Of a DNA stretch of 64,000 bases, positions 51,561-64,000 are shown one piece after another. The stretch comes from Monarcha castaneiventris obscurior (lineage: Eukaryota > Chordata > Aves > Passeriformes > Monarchidae): the NCBI GenBank assembly GCA_026261815.1, contig JAMPIT010000258.1, positions 6,501,501 to 6,565,500 of the forward strand, given 5' to 3'. The translations under genes were made by a program, and so were the position numbers. The notes beneath the pieces were generated by a model. It saw nothing but the letters and a program-made list of their open reading frames with translations. It was not told the DNA's origin and searched no databases. Each line of letters begins with the position of its first letter. Position 1 is the stretch's first letter.

Positions 51561-54500
51561 GGCCCAACTTTGGAGTTTTCCTGATTTCTTTCACTTTAAA
51601 TGAGTCTTTTAACGAAACTTTGGCAGGTTTGTCCTATAACTGAGTCTTCCTTCTGGACTTTTTTTTTTTGTTTATTTACATTAGTTTGCAAGCTTTTTAT
51701 TTTTCATGTTTATTGCTTTCATATATTTATGAGTCTGGGTTATCAGGGTCATTCTGATGACCAGCTCTAAGTGCTAAAGAGGTGCTGTTCTTTCCCTGAA
51801 GCACTTTAACAAAGATTTGGAATAATCATGGGCTAGTGTTAAACATGCAGCTGGGGTTCCACTGTTATTTGAGTGGGTGTTTATTACACTTTTAGAAGGA
51901 TTCCTTTATTGTGCAGGGCTTAACTCCTGTAGTATTAGCTTCTCTGGTGTTCAGTTTGTGAAAATGCCTTGCAGCCCACTCTCTTCAGTGTCTCCAAGCA
52001 GGATGCAGATCTTTCATCCACCACTGCAAAACATCTGGTTGAGCCAAAGCCTTCTGACAGCATTCTCAAGGGTGGAGTTGCTGGGATCAGTTAAGGTGCC
52101 TGGAGATCCTCATTTCACCCTGAATCCTCCCATATGCAAATTCCTTCCTGACTGTTTTAGAGGAAGACTTTAAATAACCTTTGTCTTCTGATTCTGGAGG
52201 CTCTGAGTGATGGGCAGTTCTGCTTTAAAGGCCGGATTGGGGTGGCTGACCTTGCTTCCCTCAATCGATGAGGAAGGAAAGGCCAGGAGCTGGGATAAAT
52301 GCCTTGCCCTTGCTCAGGGCAGAAATGAGAAGCCAGGAGCAGCAGTAGAAAGCCCAGCAGCAGCACTTCATACATGCATACAGAACATCTGTGCTCAACA
52401 CTAGGACTGTTAAATGATGTCTGCTTTATCATTTATCAATTTCACACTTGGTAATTAGTTTATCTTTCCATTGCTGTTTTAAGAAAGCCTGGCCTCCCAC
52501 GTTCCTGGCAGCCTTTGTTCACTCCTGCCCTTCCCTGCCCTCTCCCCATTACTGCCCTTCAGTCGGAGCAGGGTCAGGGAGGCAGGCTTGGTGTGCCACA
52601 TAACTGAATAGCTACAGGAGTGTAAGATCAGGAGTGGAGTGGGAAGGTCCTAAAATAGATCTGCTGCCAATGAAACACAACCTTTTTTCCTTTGTGACAT
52701 TTGTTTTGGGGCTCTTACTCCCTCTTAAGCTTTGCTAGTTCAGCTGCATGTGGGCTGTGCAAAGCAGGGACAGAAGCAAAACAAACCCAAACAAAATAAT
52801 ATAATTGCCACTTTCCCAGGCTGGCCACAGGTTATGCTTACAACACAAAATTAATACCTCTGCTCTGTAGTATAAAAAGGGATCTAGTAGGCTTGTCATT
52901 TCTGCTTGTTGGGGTAGAGCCAAAGAGTGATTTTCCAGAGGAAGTAACAGAAATTTGTGATTTTGAACTACCTGGTATTCTAAGTTTTCAAACATCTATT
53001 GCTTCAGATGGCACATTGCTGTGCAGCTATCATGGTCAGGGCTGAAAAAAAATAATCTTGAAAGCTCTTCCAGCTTTTGGCACCTAAATCCTTTGGCATG
53101 TGGATTCATTTAGAATAAATTGACAGTCAGATCAGCAGACCCAATATGTGCTTCATTAAGTGTTTGACAAAGACACGTAAGGCAGTAATCAGTGCATGAG
53201 GCTGTTGATGTTTCCTTAGTAGTAAGAAGTGGTACTGGGCACCCCAAAAGGCTGACATCTGCCATCAGAATGACTGTGCAGAATAACCTGCTGGAGAAGC
53301 TGGAGAGGCAGCTGCGTCATCTCAGCTGTGGCCGTGCAGTAACCAAGGGCATCAGCTTAATTTTCAGTAGAGGTCTTTGAAACACAATGGTATGGCAAGG
53401 AGCCAGCACGTTTGATCTTTGTGCAACTGTATTCCAGTTAGAAGAATGGTGCTCTGTCCGGGTGTAGAAGATGGACACAAATATCCTGGCACATATTTCC
53501 AATAGCTTTGCTTGTCCATGAGAGGATTTTTCTTTATGCAAATACCCATGGAGGTGACTGGGAACCTGTTTGCATGTGGTCTGGTTATGTACCCTGGGAA
53601 TTTGACCTTTCTACATCAGTCTGACCCGGGAATAGCTCACTTTGCAGTGGAAATTCAGGATCCAAAATATTTCAGTGGGTGAGAAAATCCCACCCTACCC
53701 AGGGACAGATAAAGTTTGTACACCTTTGCCAGTAACTAATAATACACATATTTGGAAAACAATGTCTGGGCAAGTTTCTTCTCAGTAATTTTTAATGAAA
53801 TAAAAAAATGGGAAGAGACTGAATTCTGTCAATTTGTGAGCTGTACAGGCTGTATTATAGATCTGCTGGGACATTGTCTATGCAGGATGCTCACTTGCAG
53901 CTATGACCTTGGTGTTGGGGGCCATGGCTGTAACTCTCCCAGGCAGTGTGTTCACCTCCTGAGGCAGGAAATTTGAGCTCGATGTTGAGTGAAGTATTCT
54001 GTAAACACCAAATACATGTCAGTTAAGTGAGTGCATTGATAGGCCACTGTCTAGATAGTGTCCTCTGTGATCCACTTCTGCACTGAAACTGCACATGGTA
54101 TCACTGAAGGACAGGGAAGGGCTATTTATTAGATGTGTAGCATCTAAATAAGAAAACATTGCAGTTTTGAAGATCAGTGCCTTGTGCTGCTATGATTTGT
54201 AGGACAAAGCCAAGGCACAGATGGAAGATAGACTTGCAGAAAAATTTTCAGGAAGGAGAAGCCAGCTTTGTCTTGAACAAACTGCATGAAATGCTGTTTC
54301 CTTTGAGATAACGTCTGGGAGAAAACCTGCTTTGCACATCTGAGAAAGCCTAGTTTACTTACATCACAAAATTCTGACACTATTTAGTATTATTATTAAT
54401 AAATTTTTTAAATAAAGATACCTAGAGGATTTTTGTAGGTGAAGAACTCAGCTGTAGTAATTGGCAGTGGAAATTCTTCATTAATTAGTGGATTTAAAAA

Positions 54501-54865
54501 AAAATTCTTATGTTCCTAAGTATAGTATCAATTTTCAGGGAACACATGGCAATCACTTGTATGTTGACATTTCCTAGAAAAATCCATTTGATACAGTATA
54601 AAAAGAACATTGTCTAATATACAGAAAATTATTTATGATTCTCTAAAATTTTAACTGATTCTCCCAGTGCCCAATCTTTCTTCACACTTCTTTATTTTTC
54701 TTAAAAACACTGTTTAAAATACTTGTATGGGACAGAATTTATGGGGTCTGTGACAGTACAAAAAAATACAAATCTTTCAATTGTGGCCATCTTTTTTAGT
54801 CCCTCCTGGGAGAGTGGCAGAGTTGTTATCTCCACCGTGCAAAGGTTCTGGATAAGATGCTTGGC

Positions 54866-54906
54866 TGAGGTTCCTGACATGTTTGCTACAAGTGACAGGA
54901 ACCTCA
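54866..54906. repeat. Near-perfect hairpin, 14-bp arms
   Basis: TGAGGTTCCTGACA at 54866-54879 pairs with 54893-54906, which holds CAGGAACCTCA. The stem is 11 perfect pairs, one A-A mismatch and two more pairs, with a 13-nt loop. Pairing stops outside the arms, so it is shorter than a normal pre-miRNA stem (about 30 bp). Confidence 0.8.
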
Positions 54907-57900
54907 TGGCACACCTGTGTGTAAACAATAGTGTGAATTGATGCTCAACAGTCTCTAAATATCAGTTTGGTCTGCCAGAAGTGCAGCATGAATTGGCAGG
55001 TTGAGAGAAGCAGAGGATGATTAAATATCTGAATGGGAACACACTGATTGACTTAGGAAAGCTGGCTTAGTTCGGGGAAATAATTGGCAGGTGTTTTGCC
55101 CTGTTTGCTGACTTTAGAAATTCAAGAAATACTGAGAATTTGTGAGATACCTGCAAAAAAACCTGTATGTCACAGACTACTCAACTAGTGCTCAATTCAA
55201 AGACAAATATGAAAATGGCTTAGGTAGAAGAGTCTGTACCAGTTAAGGGGCTGTTTTGGAATAAAAGCAGTTCACGATGGGAGGAAGAAACAGAAGAAGA
55301 AAATGTGAGGGTGTGCTTGAATACACAAAGATGAAATCAGATGAAATGCCACATGTGAACATTTGCAGGGTGACTGAAGCCCCATTCAGTCAGGAGTGGC
55401 AAGGAGGCTTTGTTCAACGCCAGGTTCACTTGTTGAAAACCATGCTGTGGGGAAATGAAAATGAAGAAGAGATGAAGACATGTTTTGGCCTTGTGATGAC
55501 AATATGCACATTTTAATTGTTTGACAAATCGCATGTAAATCAAGAGCAGTGAAAGGGATATAGGCTCAGTTTCAAAAATTATCTGCCTCTGAAAATTAGG
55601 TCTTCACACCCAGAAATAGAAATTGAAGAGAGCCCATCGAAGGCAGTGCACAGGCTGTCAGCCCCGTCGTTCCATTTGGAATGCCTTTGAAAATGGGAAA
55701 ATTATGGTAGGGAAGCAATAAAGAGCTCAGTTATCTGCTGCCTTTCACTTTGTCTTGTTGCCTACACAGATGCAGAATGCCAAATTTCTGCTGTTTCTCT
55801 GGCAGTGGCTTGTGTGGGAGCTCCCAGAGCTTCCTTTTTCTTAGGAGACCGTGGGACAGAGGAGAATTAGGGCTCATGGCCAATTTTGGGGTGTGCTGTG
55901 CAAAGAGGATGCCATGCAGCAAAAAGTGAGGTGTGTTACCAAAAGGCAGTGCCTGGGGTTCTGTAGAGCTGGGTGTTGGAGCAGAGAAGACCTCATCAAA
56001 TCAAGAAATTTTTTTTTGTTAAGCGGGAGTGTTAAGTGAGCCAAAAGCTACAAGAACGTTGCTGTGGGCCCCATCTGGGAAAATGCCACAGATGAGATAT
56101 TGTGGGAGTATGTAAGAGGATAAGTGGTAGGAAAAATGATATCTCAACATATATAAATCCTCAAAAATACATGAGGGTATAAAGTCTTAATATTAATTTC
56201 AGCAATATTCAGGGGATTTTTTTAAAGTGGTACCTCTAGGGGCTGAAGTAAATAGTCGCCCTTAGTATAAACGTTTGATTGAATTCCCAGTGTGCCAAAG
56301 TCATTGGGTATCACTAGTAGTCTGGAGTTACATGAACTGAAATAATGATTAGTGTAATCGAATCCAGCTCAGTGCTTCAAGGCAGAAACTGATCATTTGT
56401 GGACATTGGGAAGGAAATTTTCCATCCCTGCACAGGGTTGCTTAGTGGGTGAGGTGTACCATGGAAAGTGCTTGTTTGCTTTAATTTTAATTTATTTCAC
56501 AGACCACTCAGTGGTGATTACCAAGTCCTGGACTCATCTGTTCAGGGGAGTCATGACAAACAATACTCTGGAGATCTCGCTAACGAAAAATTAGTGAAAG
56601 AAGGTGAGAAAATCTCACCTGTGCTAGTTTTCCAAAAACTAATTAAGGGCAATGCTGTGGGCCAGATTTTATCTCTGGTCAAGGGAAGAGGTATGAACCA
56701 GAACCCATCTTACACCTGTGCATGGAGCATGGGTACACCAACATATGGGAATGACATGGGCTGTTCAGACACACCTTGTAGGACTAGAGAGGACCTGGGT
56801 TGAAACCTCTTCCCAGATGAGGCCCTTGGCCAGCGATCAGGAGCATTAACTGCTACAGGCCAGCAGTGAAGAAAAATTTAGGGGAAATTGGAGAAAGAGA
56901 ACTCTGGTTCTGAGACACTGAAATTTTAAATTAATGTGATAATTGCATTAATTTGGACAGGAGTGCTAGACTGTAGTGCATCACTCACACTGTAGTGATT
57001 TTTCCTGTTGCTCAGGAAGGGCAGCTCCACTGGAACCACTCAGAGCACTAAGAGCAGCCATACAGGAAGATTGTGGCCAGCTAATGTATGATCACATCAT
57101 GCCTTCCTTTTTACTGATTTTCTCAGAGGGCAAAACCTCGGAAGCTAGTCTTGAATATGCTGTAGACAGCTCAAGATGCTGACCCAATATGAGAGGTATT
57201 TCCTCAGGGTACCATAAAGAAAAAAATAAAACCCTCTCTGAAAGCCTTGGCAAAGAGAAGGAGAAAGATCTGAGAGAAATGTAGTTCGAGTAGTCCCTAA
57301 TTTTAACACTGGAGTGTCACATGCATAATCCAGAAGGACATCTCTTCTACCCAAAAGGGCTTCACATTCCTCCTTTTTTAAAGTCACATTCTTAGGTGGG
57401 TTATTTACAGCATTTGCCTCCATGAATGACAATATTCATAAATTCCATGGCCACTGCATGTAAGGAATGTGCAAATAAAGAGAAACATTTTACACTGAGC
57501 CATGGAAAAAATATGAAACCTTGTTCCCCCTCTTTTTTAAACCAGAGCTACAGAATTTCTCAGGCACAGGCCTTCACTAAAAATTTCCCAGCCTGGGCCT
57601 CATTATATGGACCATTACTGCATTACCGTAAAATTTCCCATTGATTTCAGCCATTGCGATCTGCTGGGAAAAACACCCTGCTCAAGGTTTCAAACACAGC
57701 TGTAACCTCCAAGCAGCCTGGAAAGGGACACGGAGCTGGTGAAGAAGGCAGATCATTCACTTAAAATGATCCCATTAGTGCCCCCGAGCAGGGCGGGTGG
57801 GCAGCTCTGTTTCCACACGGCAGTGCCTTTGAGGCAGGGGATAAGGAGTTGGATGTTGTATGCTCCCAAGCCAGCTGGAGATCCACGTTCCAGGAGAGCC

Positions 57901-59759
57901 ACAGCTTGCTAGCACAAGAGGATTGCTGTTCTGGCTCTTCTGAAAGCAGTCTCAGGAAGTGGATGCACTTTAAAAAGTGACTTGTGCTCTTCCCTGAGCC
58001 TTTAAATGAGAGCAATCAGAAAAGCAAGATGACTCGTCAGAAAACATGTACTGCTGGATACTGAAGGAGCAAATCTAAGCCTTGCATTTATTAATCTCAG
58101 TTACATGAGACAGACTAATGGATTAAATGTATTTGTAATGTAGTTGCCAGTTAAATTTTTTACTGACTCTGAAGATGATACGCAATTTTCCAAATCTCCC
58201 TTGTTTAAATGCACCTTTAAACCAAATATGTTGTTTCAGAGGGTGAGACATGATGAGCTGGGGACAGATGTGTGTTTGTATCATTTCTCAATATGCAGCT
58301 GCTGAAGAGTTTTCCAGCACTGAAACCTTAGAGATGGAGGGTAGAAAACAGCACCCTCACCGCTGTAAAGTGTGGTGTGAAGGAGAGGGGTGTTACGTGT
58401 GACCGGCCTCAGCTCTCAGCAAGTGCTTTTCTCAAGGAGTTTTGGTGTGTGGTTCACAGATTGTAGCTGTCATGGAGCACACATCACAAAGCCATGCATT
58501 ATGAATGTGTCTGTCTTCTAACTCGAGGTGCAGGAGAAGTACAAAGATAAATTAGGTCCTCCCTAAACGAAGGAATGGATGACTTTCTAAAGTCATACAA
58601 GACAAATCTCAGGCATGCAAAGCACAGGAACAACCTCTGGTGAAAGGCCTGGGTCTCTACGTCGGCACCTGGAAATCCATGGAGCTGCACTGCAGACCTT
58701 TCTGCAGCCTTGATTGCAAAGTTTATATAGTGGGTAAAAGTGGGGCTCTTGTCCTTCTGATAAATGAAAGGCACCCAGAACATGTTAACACTCTGGAATG
58801 AGTCCAGAACCCAAGATCCAGCTGCAAGTTGCCTTTGGCTAACGCAGCCTTAGTGTGAGCACACTGATGATTGAAACTATCAACTGGAGCAGATCCAGAA
58901 GCAAAGGTGTGGGGAGCACTAATATATCTGCACAGATCAGCAATTAATCAGCTGACTGTGATTTCTGCAACTTCTGGTTGTACTTAACCTGTAGCAGCCT
59001 TATGAGCCTTTCTCTTATTGAGAAGTGACATGGCCATGACCCCTGTAGGTATTTCGGTGCCTTGGTTTCTGTGGGAGTTAGGTGGCTCAACACTTTTGGG
59101 ACTCTGAGTCATAGTTCCTTCTGTTAATGGATTTCAACCGCAGAACTTCTAGGCAGTTGTGAATCAGATGGTTATGTTCGTATTGGTTATGAATAAAACG
59201 CCTCATCTGGGTCAAAACCAGTGCTTTTCTTCATGTGTAGTGTCTCTAAAATCTACTTGTGTCTTGTTTCAATTCTCTTACAATAACAGAAGTTATTTCT
59301 TCTGTACTGCAGGGCCTGCCACATGGAGAAACATCCCTATTTCTATTAGTGGTGATGAGAAGTAATTAAGTCTGCAGGGTGACACCATTTTTGTGTGATT
59401 TCCTTGCAAGCCTAGGAAAATGGTGAAATGCATTCTCCTCTCCAGGCTCAGAACAGGGCCTGGAAATCAGGTAAACTCTCTGATTTCAAAAGCATTCACC
59501 TTTTCTTAAACTCCGGATACTACATCAGTTTTCATAAGGTATGTCCAGGTCTAAAATGAAAGTAACATTAGTGGGATTGTTGGCTTTGGTTTAAATCTCT
59601 GGAATCCCTCAGAGGAGAAAACATTCCCTTATAGTAAAGGACATGTCAGACATCATTTTGGTTTGTGAAAACCTGGAAGTGGTACTGACTGGCACCCATG
59701 TACAAACAAAGGTGAACCTGTCTAATGAGCTCTGTTTTGAAGCTAAAAGAAAAACAAAA

Positions 59760-60060
59760 AGAAGACAGCTAACACATTAATATTTTATTTTTATGATCAA
59801 CATTTTATGCATAACTGATTTGATGGAAAAATAAATACATCACTTTTAACTTGCTCCCTTTGTTTTTCTATGGCTGTTCTACCATTTGTAGAACAGAGAG
59901 TATTTTTTCCTGTGCATGTGTGGCAAAACCACAATGTAATGCAATAACAGCTGTAATGATTAAAGCTGTTGTATATGAAGACAATTTAAACAATAACATT
60001 AATAATCTGATCCTCATAGATACAGGAGGATCACTACATGCTCCGTCATGTTAGCAAAGT
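59760..60060. promoter_or_regulatory. Putative conserved non-coding element
   Basis: TE-free AT-rich complex sequence with ACATTAATATTTTATTTTTA, TTTATGCATAACTGATTTGA, GCAATAACAGCTGTAATGAT (E-box CAGCTG next to TAATGATTAAAG) and ACAATAACATTAATAATC words. The combination of homeodomain, SOX-like ACAAT and E-box sites is common in developmental enhancers. Texture-based call. Confidence 0.4.
59874..59896. repeat. Perfect inverted repeat, 9-bp arms
   Basis: CTGTTCTAC at 59874-59882 pairs exactly with GTAGAACAG at 59888-59896 around the 5-nt loop CATTT. The half site resembles a nuclear steroid receptor half site (AGAACA), but the spacing is 5 or more rather than the usual 3. Confidence 0.75.
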
Positions 60061-62312
60061 AAGGTGGCAACTTTCATTCTCAAATTTCAGTGAAGAAGCC
60101 TTTAGTGCTGAAGTAAACACAGATATAATATTTCCCATGTAGCTACAATGTTTATTTATACACCAGGAAACATATATTGATGTTTAATATTAGCTCAAAA
60201 GCCTTCAGTCCTAATTTCTACCAGCTAAAGCCACACAACTGACAAGGAGTAAAACTGAACCCAGCCAACAGACAATTTATGACTCTGTTCTGTGTTGCTG
60301 CTTTCTATGGGTAACAGCAAATGTCAGCTTGGGTACACTCGGGAAACTCAACTCTTGACCCTGGAAAGAAGGGCGACCTGTCCCTTTATGGAAACCCTCT
60401 CCTTGCTGCTGAGAAGTGATTCAGGAAGTCTCTGGACTTCATCTTGACATTTCAGACGCATTTACCTATGCTCAGTGGTCAGGTCGGGCAGCAGGGAGGT
60501 GGCTGCCATGAGCTGCCACCCATGAGCTGCACCCAATACGTTGGAAGTGGGTGGGGTGGTTTTGTTCTTTGGGTGAGGAAGAATAAAACTCCTCTGGCAG
60601 CAGAGGAGTTGAGGCTGGACAGTCTCGTGAACAACTTAGCAGGGCTTAAGGTAGGATCAAAATAAAGTGGCTCCACTGAAGTGAGACTGTTTGCTCCTGA
60701 TATCTCCTGCTGCCAGCTGATGCTGCCAGGCCCCAGGCAAGGAGTAAATTCATAAAAGAATGTAAATTGGATCTCTCAGAATATTCAAGTATTTAACTCA
60801 CTGCCTGTGCTGGTCAAAGTCACAGGCTCAGGCAAGGACTACTAAACTGCTGCTTGAAAACACTTGCATATAAAACCACTGTAACAAGAGATTGCTCTTG
60901 TTGAGAACCTGAATCTCAGCTGTAGTTTTGGTCTGCATGGATCTATTCAGAATCAGGACTGGCTTTTAGCATCCTTCCAGGGACAAGAGACAAAAGCTGG
61001 AGTTGAGTTTTAAGTGAGGTAGGCAGTGTTATTTATGTATAGAAGTTGTTTAAAGCCGTTTTGAGGAGTTGCAGGGAGTTCAAGAAGGGTGAAGCTGTCT
61101 GCATATACATAGCTAGAGAAAGGATTTTGTAGTTCTTGAACTACTGGTTTGATCGGCAGTGCTTTGCTCTCATGTTCTTTTGCTTGTATTTTCAGAGAAC
61201 AGAAAGAAATCCTTTATAAAATTAGCTTAGTATTTCTTACAACATTTTTTATCTTGGGCTTTTTTAGTATTTGAACTTCAAACACAGGGCACTGGACTAT
61301 CATTTGGTTATAAACTTCACTGTATCACTTCACTACTATAAGAAAATACTCCCAACACATGAATACCAATTAGTCCACAGTTGTTTATAAAGTGCATAAT
61401 GGCTGGAGCAGATCAATACATTTAACAAATAAATGAACCACAAAGCAACCTGGCAAATATGGGATAAAGAAAATATGACAGCTTAGATTCTTTATAGAGG
61501 CATAAACCCCAAGTCCCACCAAGATAATAATAAATAATAAACTTTTCATTTGAATAAAAGTGTGGGTTTGGAGAGATAAGAAAATATATGAATTTATGTT
61601 AATGCTGCTTGTACCAGCCATCACTATGAATATTAAGAAAGTGCAGCTTATTTTTAATCACAGTTATAATTTACATTCACAAAGTACTTGGTTCCCTATG
61701 GTCTATTAGGAGGGTAAACATTTTACTTTAATTTTTCTAAATAGATAACTGTAATGAAATATGTTTGTAAATTGCTGTGCTGTTTGTAAATTACTGCAAG
61801 GCTGCACCTCTCACTCAGATTGTACTTTTGGAAAGAGTATTGCTGTTTCATGAAGGGCAGGAGGGAGACTGGGAAAGCCTTATAAAACCTGATCTCTGAC
61901 TCTTCACTGAAATTTTCTTGACAGTCAGTTTGGCACTGACTGGCTGTCAGCAGGAGCAGCACATCTGAAAATGTGAGAGTCCAGCTCCTCACAAGGGGTG
62001 GAGAGGGCTGTACTGAGGCTTCTTTCATGGCACTCTATACAAAGAGTTATGAACTCATTCTAAACCTGTTTTTAGCCAAAACATGCTTTGCATTGTAACA
62101 GGACAAACACAAAGATCCAGTTCAACTAAGCACAGGGCAGTACATGAAGTCTGTTAAGTCCTTGCTGACCAAATAATTGTTCATTCTTGCAAGAAAAGCC
62201 TAGTGAAGTTGGGTGCTGGTCCAGAAGATGAAATCCTGTACTCTCCTTTCCTTCATGCCTGTGCATCTAGAATCTTAGTTTGATTTTTACTTAGGGAAAA
62301 AAAAAAGAAAAA

Positions 62313-62350
62313 GGTAACTGCTGAAAGGCAACTGCTGAAAGATAACTGCC
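62313..62350 (+). repeat. 14-bp tandem repeat, ~2.7 copies
   Basis: GGTAACTGCTGAAA, GGCAACTGCTGAAA and the partial GATAACTGCC follow one another directly, right after an A-rich tract at about 62297-62312. Units contain AACTG (MYB-like). Recent local duplication is likely. Confidence 0.85.
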
Positions 62351-62499
62351 AATATACTGTGCATTGTGTCTTTTTAGGTTCACTTCATCCCCTTCTGTGT
62401 TTCTGACCCACTAAAACAAACTAATGTCAAGAATTACAAAATGTTCAACTGTAGACAAGAAGAATGTGTGCACCTCACAGTCTGTGTGATTTAAACATG

Positions 62500-62660
62500 T
62501 CCTTAAGCACTTTGCTGAATTTTGGCTTAAATATTTACTGTACATGCACTAATTGAAATAATTTTTATAAATGGGTACTTTATTCACTATAGTGTAGCAC
62601 CATTCTTTGCCCATGCCAAACAATGTCATTATTATGCTATGATGGATTAAGATTTGCCTT
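62500..62660. promoter_or_regulatory. Putative conserved non-coding element
   Basis: AT-rich complex stretch with GCACTAATTGAAATAATTTT and GTCATTATTATGCTATGATG words and no repeat signature. Low-confidence texture call. Confidence 0.3.
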
Positions 62661-62819
62661 GTCCTATTTAAATGTCCTTTCTATAGGCTGTTAGGAGGAA
62701 GGAAATATGGTTATTTAATTACTGTTTTAAAGAAAATATGTCTTTTTTTCCTGGCTATTTTGTGAAAGAAAAATTCATAACACTATTCTGTCAATTTTTT
62801 CTAGAGGTCAAGGTGTTCC

Positions 62820-64000
62820 CAGGTGAACTAGGCAGGGACATGCTTCTCTGGGACTAGAGGTATGGCTGGGGTAGGTTGGTTCTTAGGCTGCAGATTCAGG
62901 AATCCAGGATAACAACATGCCAGACTTATGGGATAGATCCCAAAAGGAGCTAGGGGTCTTGGTGCATAGTGTTGGACTAAAATATGGGTTCTCAGTTGTG
63001 GGATTAGAGTTAAAAAGCAAAAGTCATGTGCTTGAGATTTCTGTACATGGGCTAAAGAGAGTTAAGCCAACAAACATAGCAATGGGAGGAAACTTAAACT
63101 AGGCAATAGGCAGTGCCAGTGGAAACATCCAAAACTCTGCCTCTTTTGTGTTTAAGGAGTTCTTTGAGGTCTGTAGTCAGTGAACTCTCTGAACAAGGTA
63201 CAAAGACAGTAATACTTCCTATGCTTAAAATGCACAAGGGGCATGGGAAAGAACAGGACAAAGCGGCAAAAGCTTGTGATGAGAATGTTCTCAGAATGAA
63301 GGAATTTAGGTTAAATTTTGCTCCAGCTGAGGAGATTCAAACATCCACCTCCAACCTTCAATGAGAACATTCTTCCTGTCCGCAAATTGGCTATTTTACA
63401 GTGCTAGCAAGGGATACCTTCTACATCTCCAACTGAAAGTGGGCCAATGTAAAACCAATTATGCAAGAGTCATGGGGACAGAGAGGGAACAAGCAAGGGG
63501 AAGTCTATGACCTAATGGATAGAACTGAAAAACAAGGGAGTGTGAGGACAATACCAGTGTTTGAAAAGGTGGCCACAGACATACAAGTCGTTTGCCACTT
63601 GACAAGCAAATGCCTAAAAGTTTGCATTATTTTAATCAAATAAAATTCAAAAAGTATCAGGGTTTGAGGATGCAGTAAATGAAGTCATCCAGGCATAGCA
63701 GAGTTATATTATTATAGTGATTAGTTTTCTGGACATCAAAAGAGACAACAGTGGAGCGGAACCAAGGGGACTTTATTAACACAAATCTGCAAACATCTCC
63801 ATAGGAGCACTATGCTCCAGAGTTCTCAACAACCCTAAATATGTATCAGGTAAGTCAAACCCATGCTTTCTCTGTGCCAGGGGAAGTCCAAAAGTTCCTG
63901 ACCTCATTGCTGGAAGCAAGAACAAATAGGCACTGATTAGACTCAAGTTAAGTGTATTTCACCTGAGGGCTCATTAACTATAGGAGAAAGGGAATTGGGA
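62820..64000 (-). mobile_element. Possible degraded LTR-retroelement sequence
   Basis: Composition shifts to purine-rich plus-strand sequence with many GGG and AAA runs. On the minus strand, GTTAATAAAGTCCCCTTGG at about 63758-63780 looks like an LTR poly(A) signal followed by a U5-like segment (CTCCACTGTTGTCTCTTTTG). The segment beyond it could be internal retroviral or LTR sequence. I recognise no gag, pol or env motif, no primer-binding site and no paired LTR, and the window ends before one could be sought. The call is tentative; boundaries are guesses. Confidence 0.25.

Larger units (their letters stand above)
51561..62300. other. Non-coding DNA, no gene recognised
   Basis: Short open frames only. 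The one starting at ATG 55277 (79 codons, Arg/Glu-rich) is unrecognised. Hairpins at 54866 and 59874 and an enhancer-like stretch at 59760-60060 are listed separately. AT-rich complex stretches at about 61600-61760 also have conserved-element texture. No transposon was recognised. Confidence 0.55.

Noticed and set aside
54866..54906. microRNA precursor
   Set aside because: The stem is about 14 positions and pairing stops at its base; a pre-miRNA needs roughly twice that, so it is listed only as a hairpin.
55277..55516. 79-codon ATG frame rich in Arg and Glu
   Set aside because: No homolog recognised, no promoter or poly(A) context; purine-rich composition alone explains it.

Overview
The window looks like ordinary vertebrate nuclear DNA, most likely from a bird. 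The main evidence is three fragments of CR1 LINE 3' ends, at about 11395-11461 (+), 15927-16171 (+) and 40358-40404 (-). The one at 15927-16171 runs through the typical avian CR1 tail and stops at the ATTCTATGATT-type terminus. Interspersed-repeat density is very low, there are no SINE-like or L1-like sequences, and the DNA is AT-rich and CpG-poor with many short homopolymer tracts. All of this fits an avian gene desert or a very long intron. A crocodilian or turtle source is less likely given the low repeat load.

I found no protein-coding gene, tRNA, rRNA or CRISPR array that I can support. The open frames are short (at most about 150 codons), occur on both strands, mostly overlap one another and match no family I recognise. 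The longest, minus strand 11054-11509, partly reads a CR1 tail backwards. Two stretches (20494-20661 and 21632-21700) have an acceptor and donor around an in-phase open frame; they are listed only as weak exon candidates.

Layout: 1-10.9 kb is featureless AT-rich DNA with some pyrimidine-skewed tracts. 10.9-11.2 kb holds an isolated CpG-dense patch next to a CR1 stub. 11.5-15.9 kb contains several stretches that read like conserved non-coding elements, plus two perfect inverted repeats. 16.2-40.4 kb is mostly quiet. 42.5-42.7 kb may hold an old DNA-transposon remnant. 45.9-51.6 kb is the most interesting part: a dense run of unusually complex, TE-free, homeobox-site-rich sequence, including a CpG-bearing core near 48.4 kb and a strong CTCF-like site at 50197-50210. 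51.6-62.8 kb is quiet apart from two hairpins and an enhancer-like stretch near 59.8-60.1 kb. The last ~1.1 kb differs in composition and may be a degraded LTR-retroelement.

If the reading is right, the window's role is cis-regulation of a distant developmental gene rather than coding. I cannot name that gene from sequence alone. The conserved-element calls rest on sequence texture, not on an alignment, and carry modest confidence. I saw no clear sign of a previously undescribed biological system.
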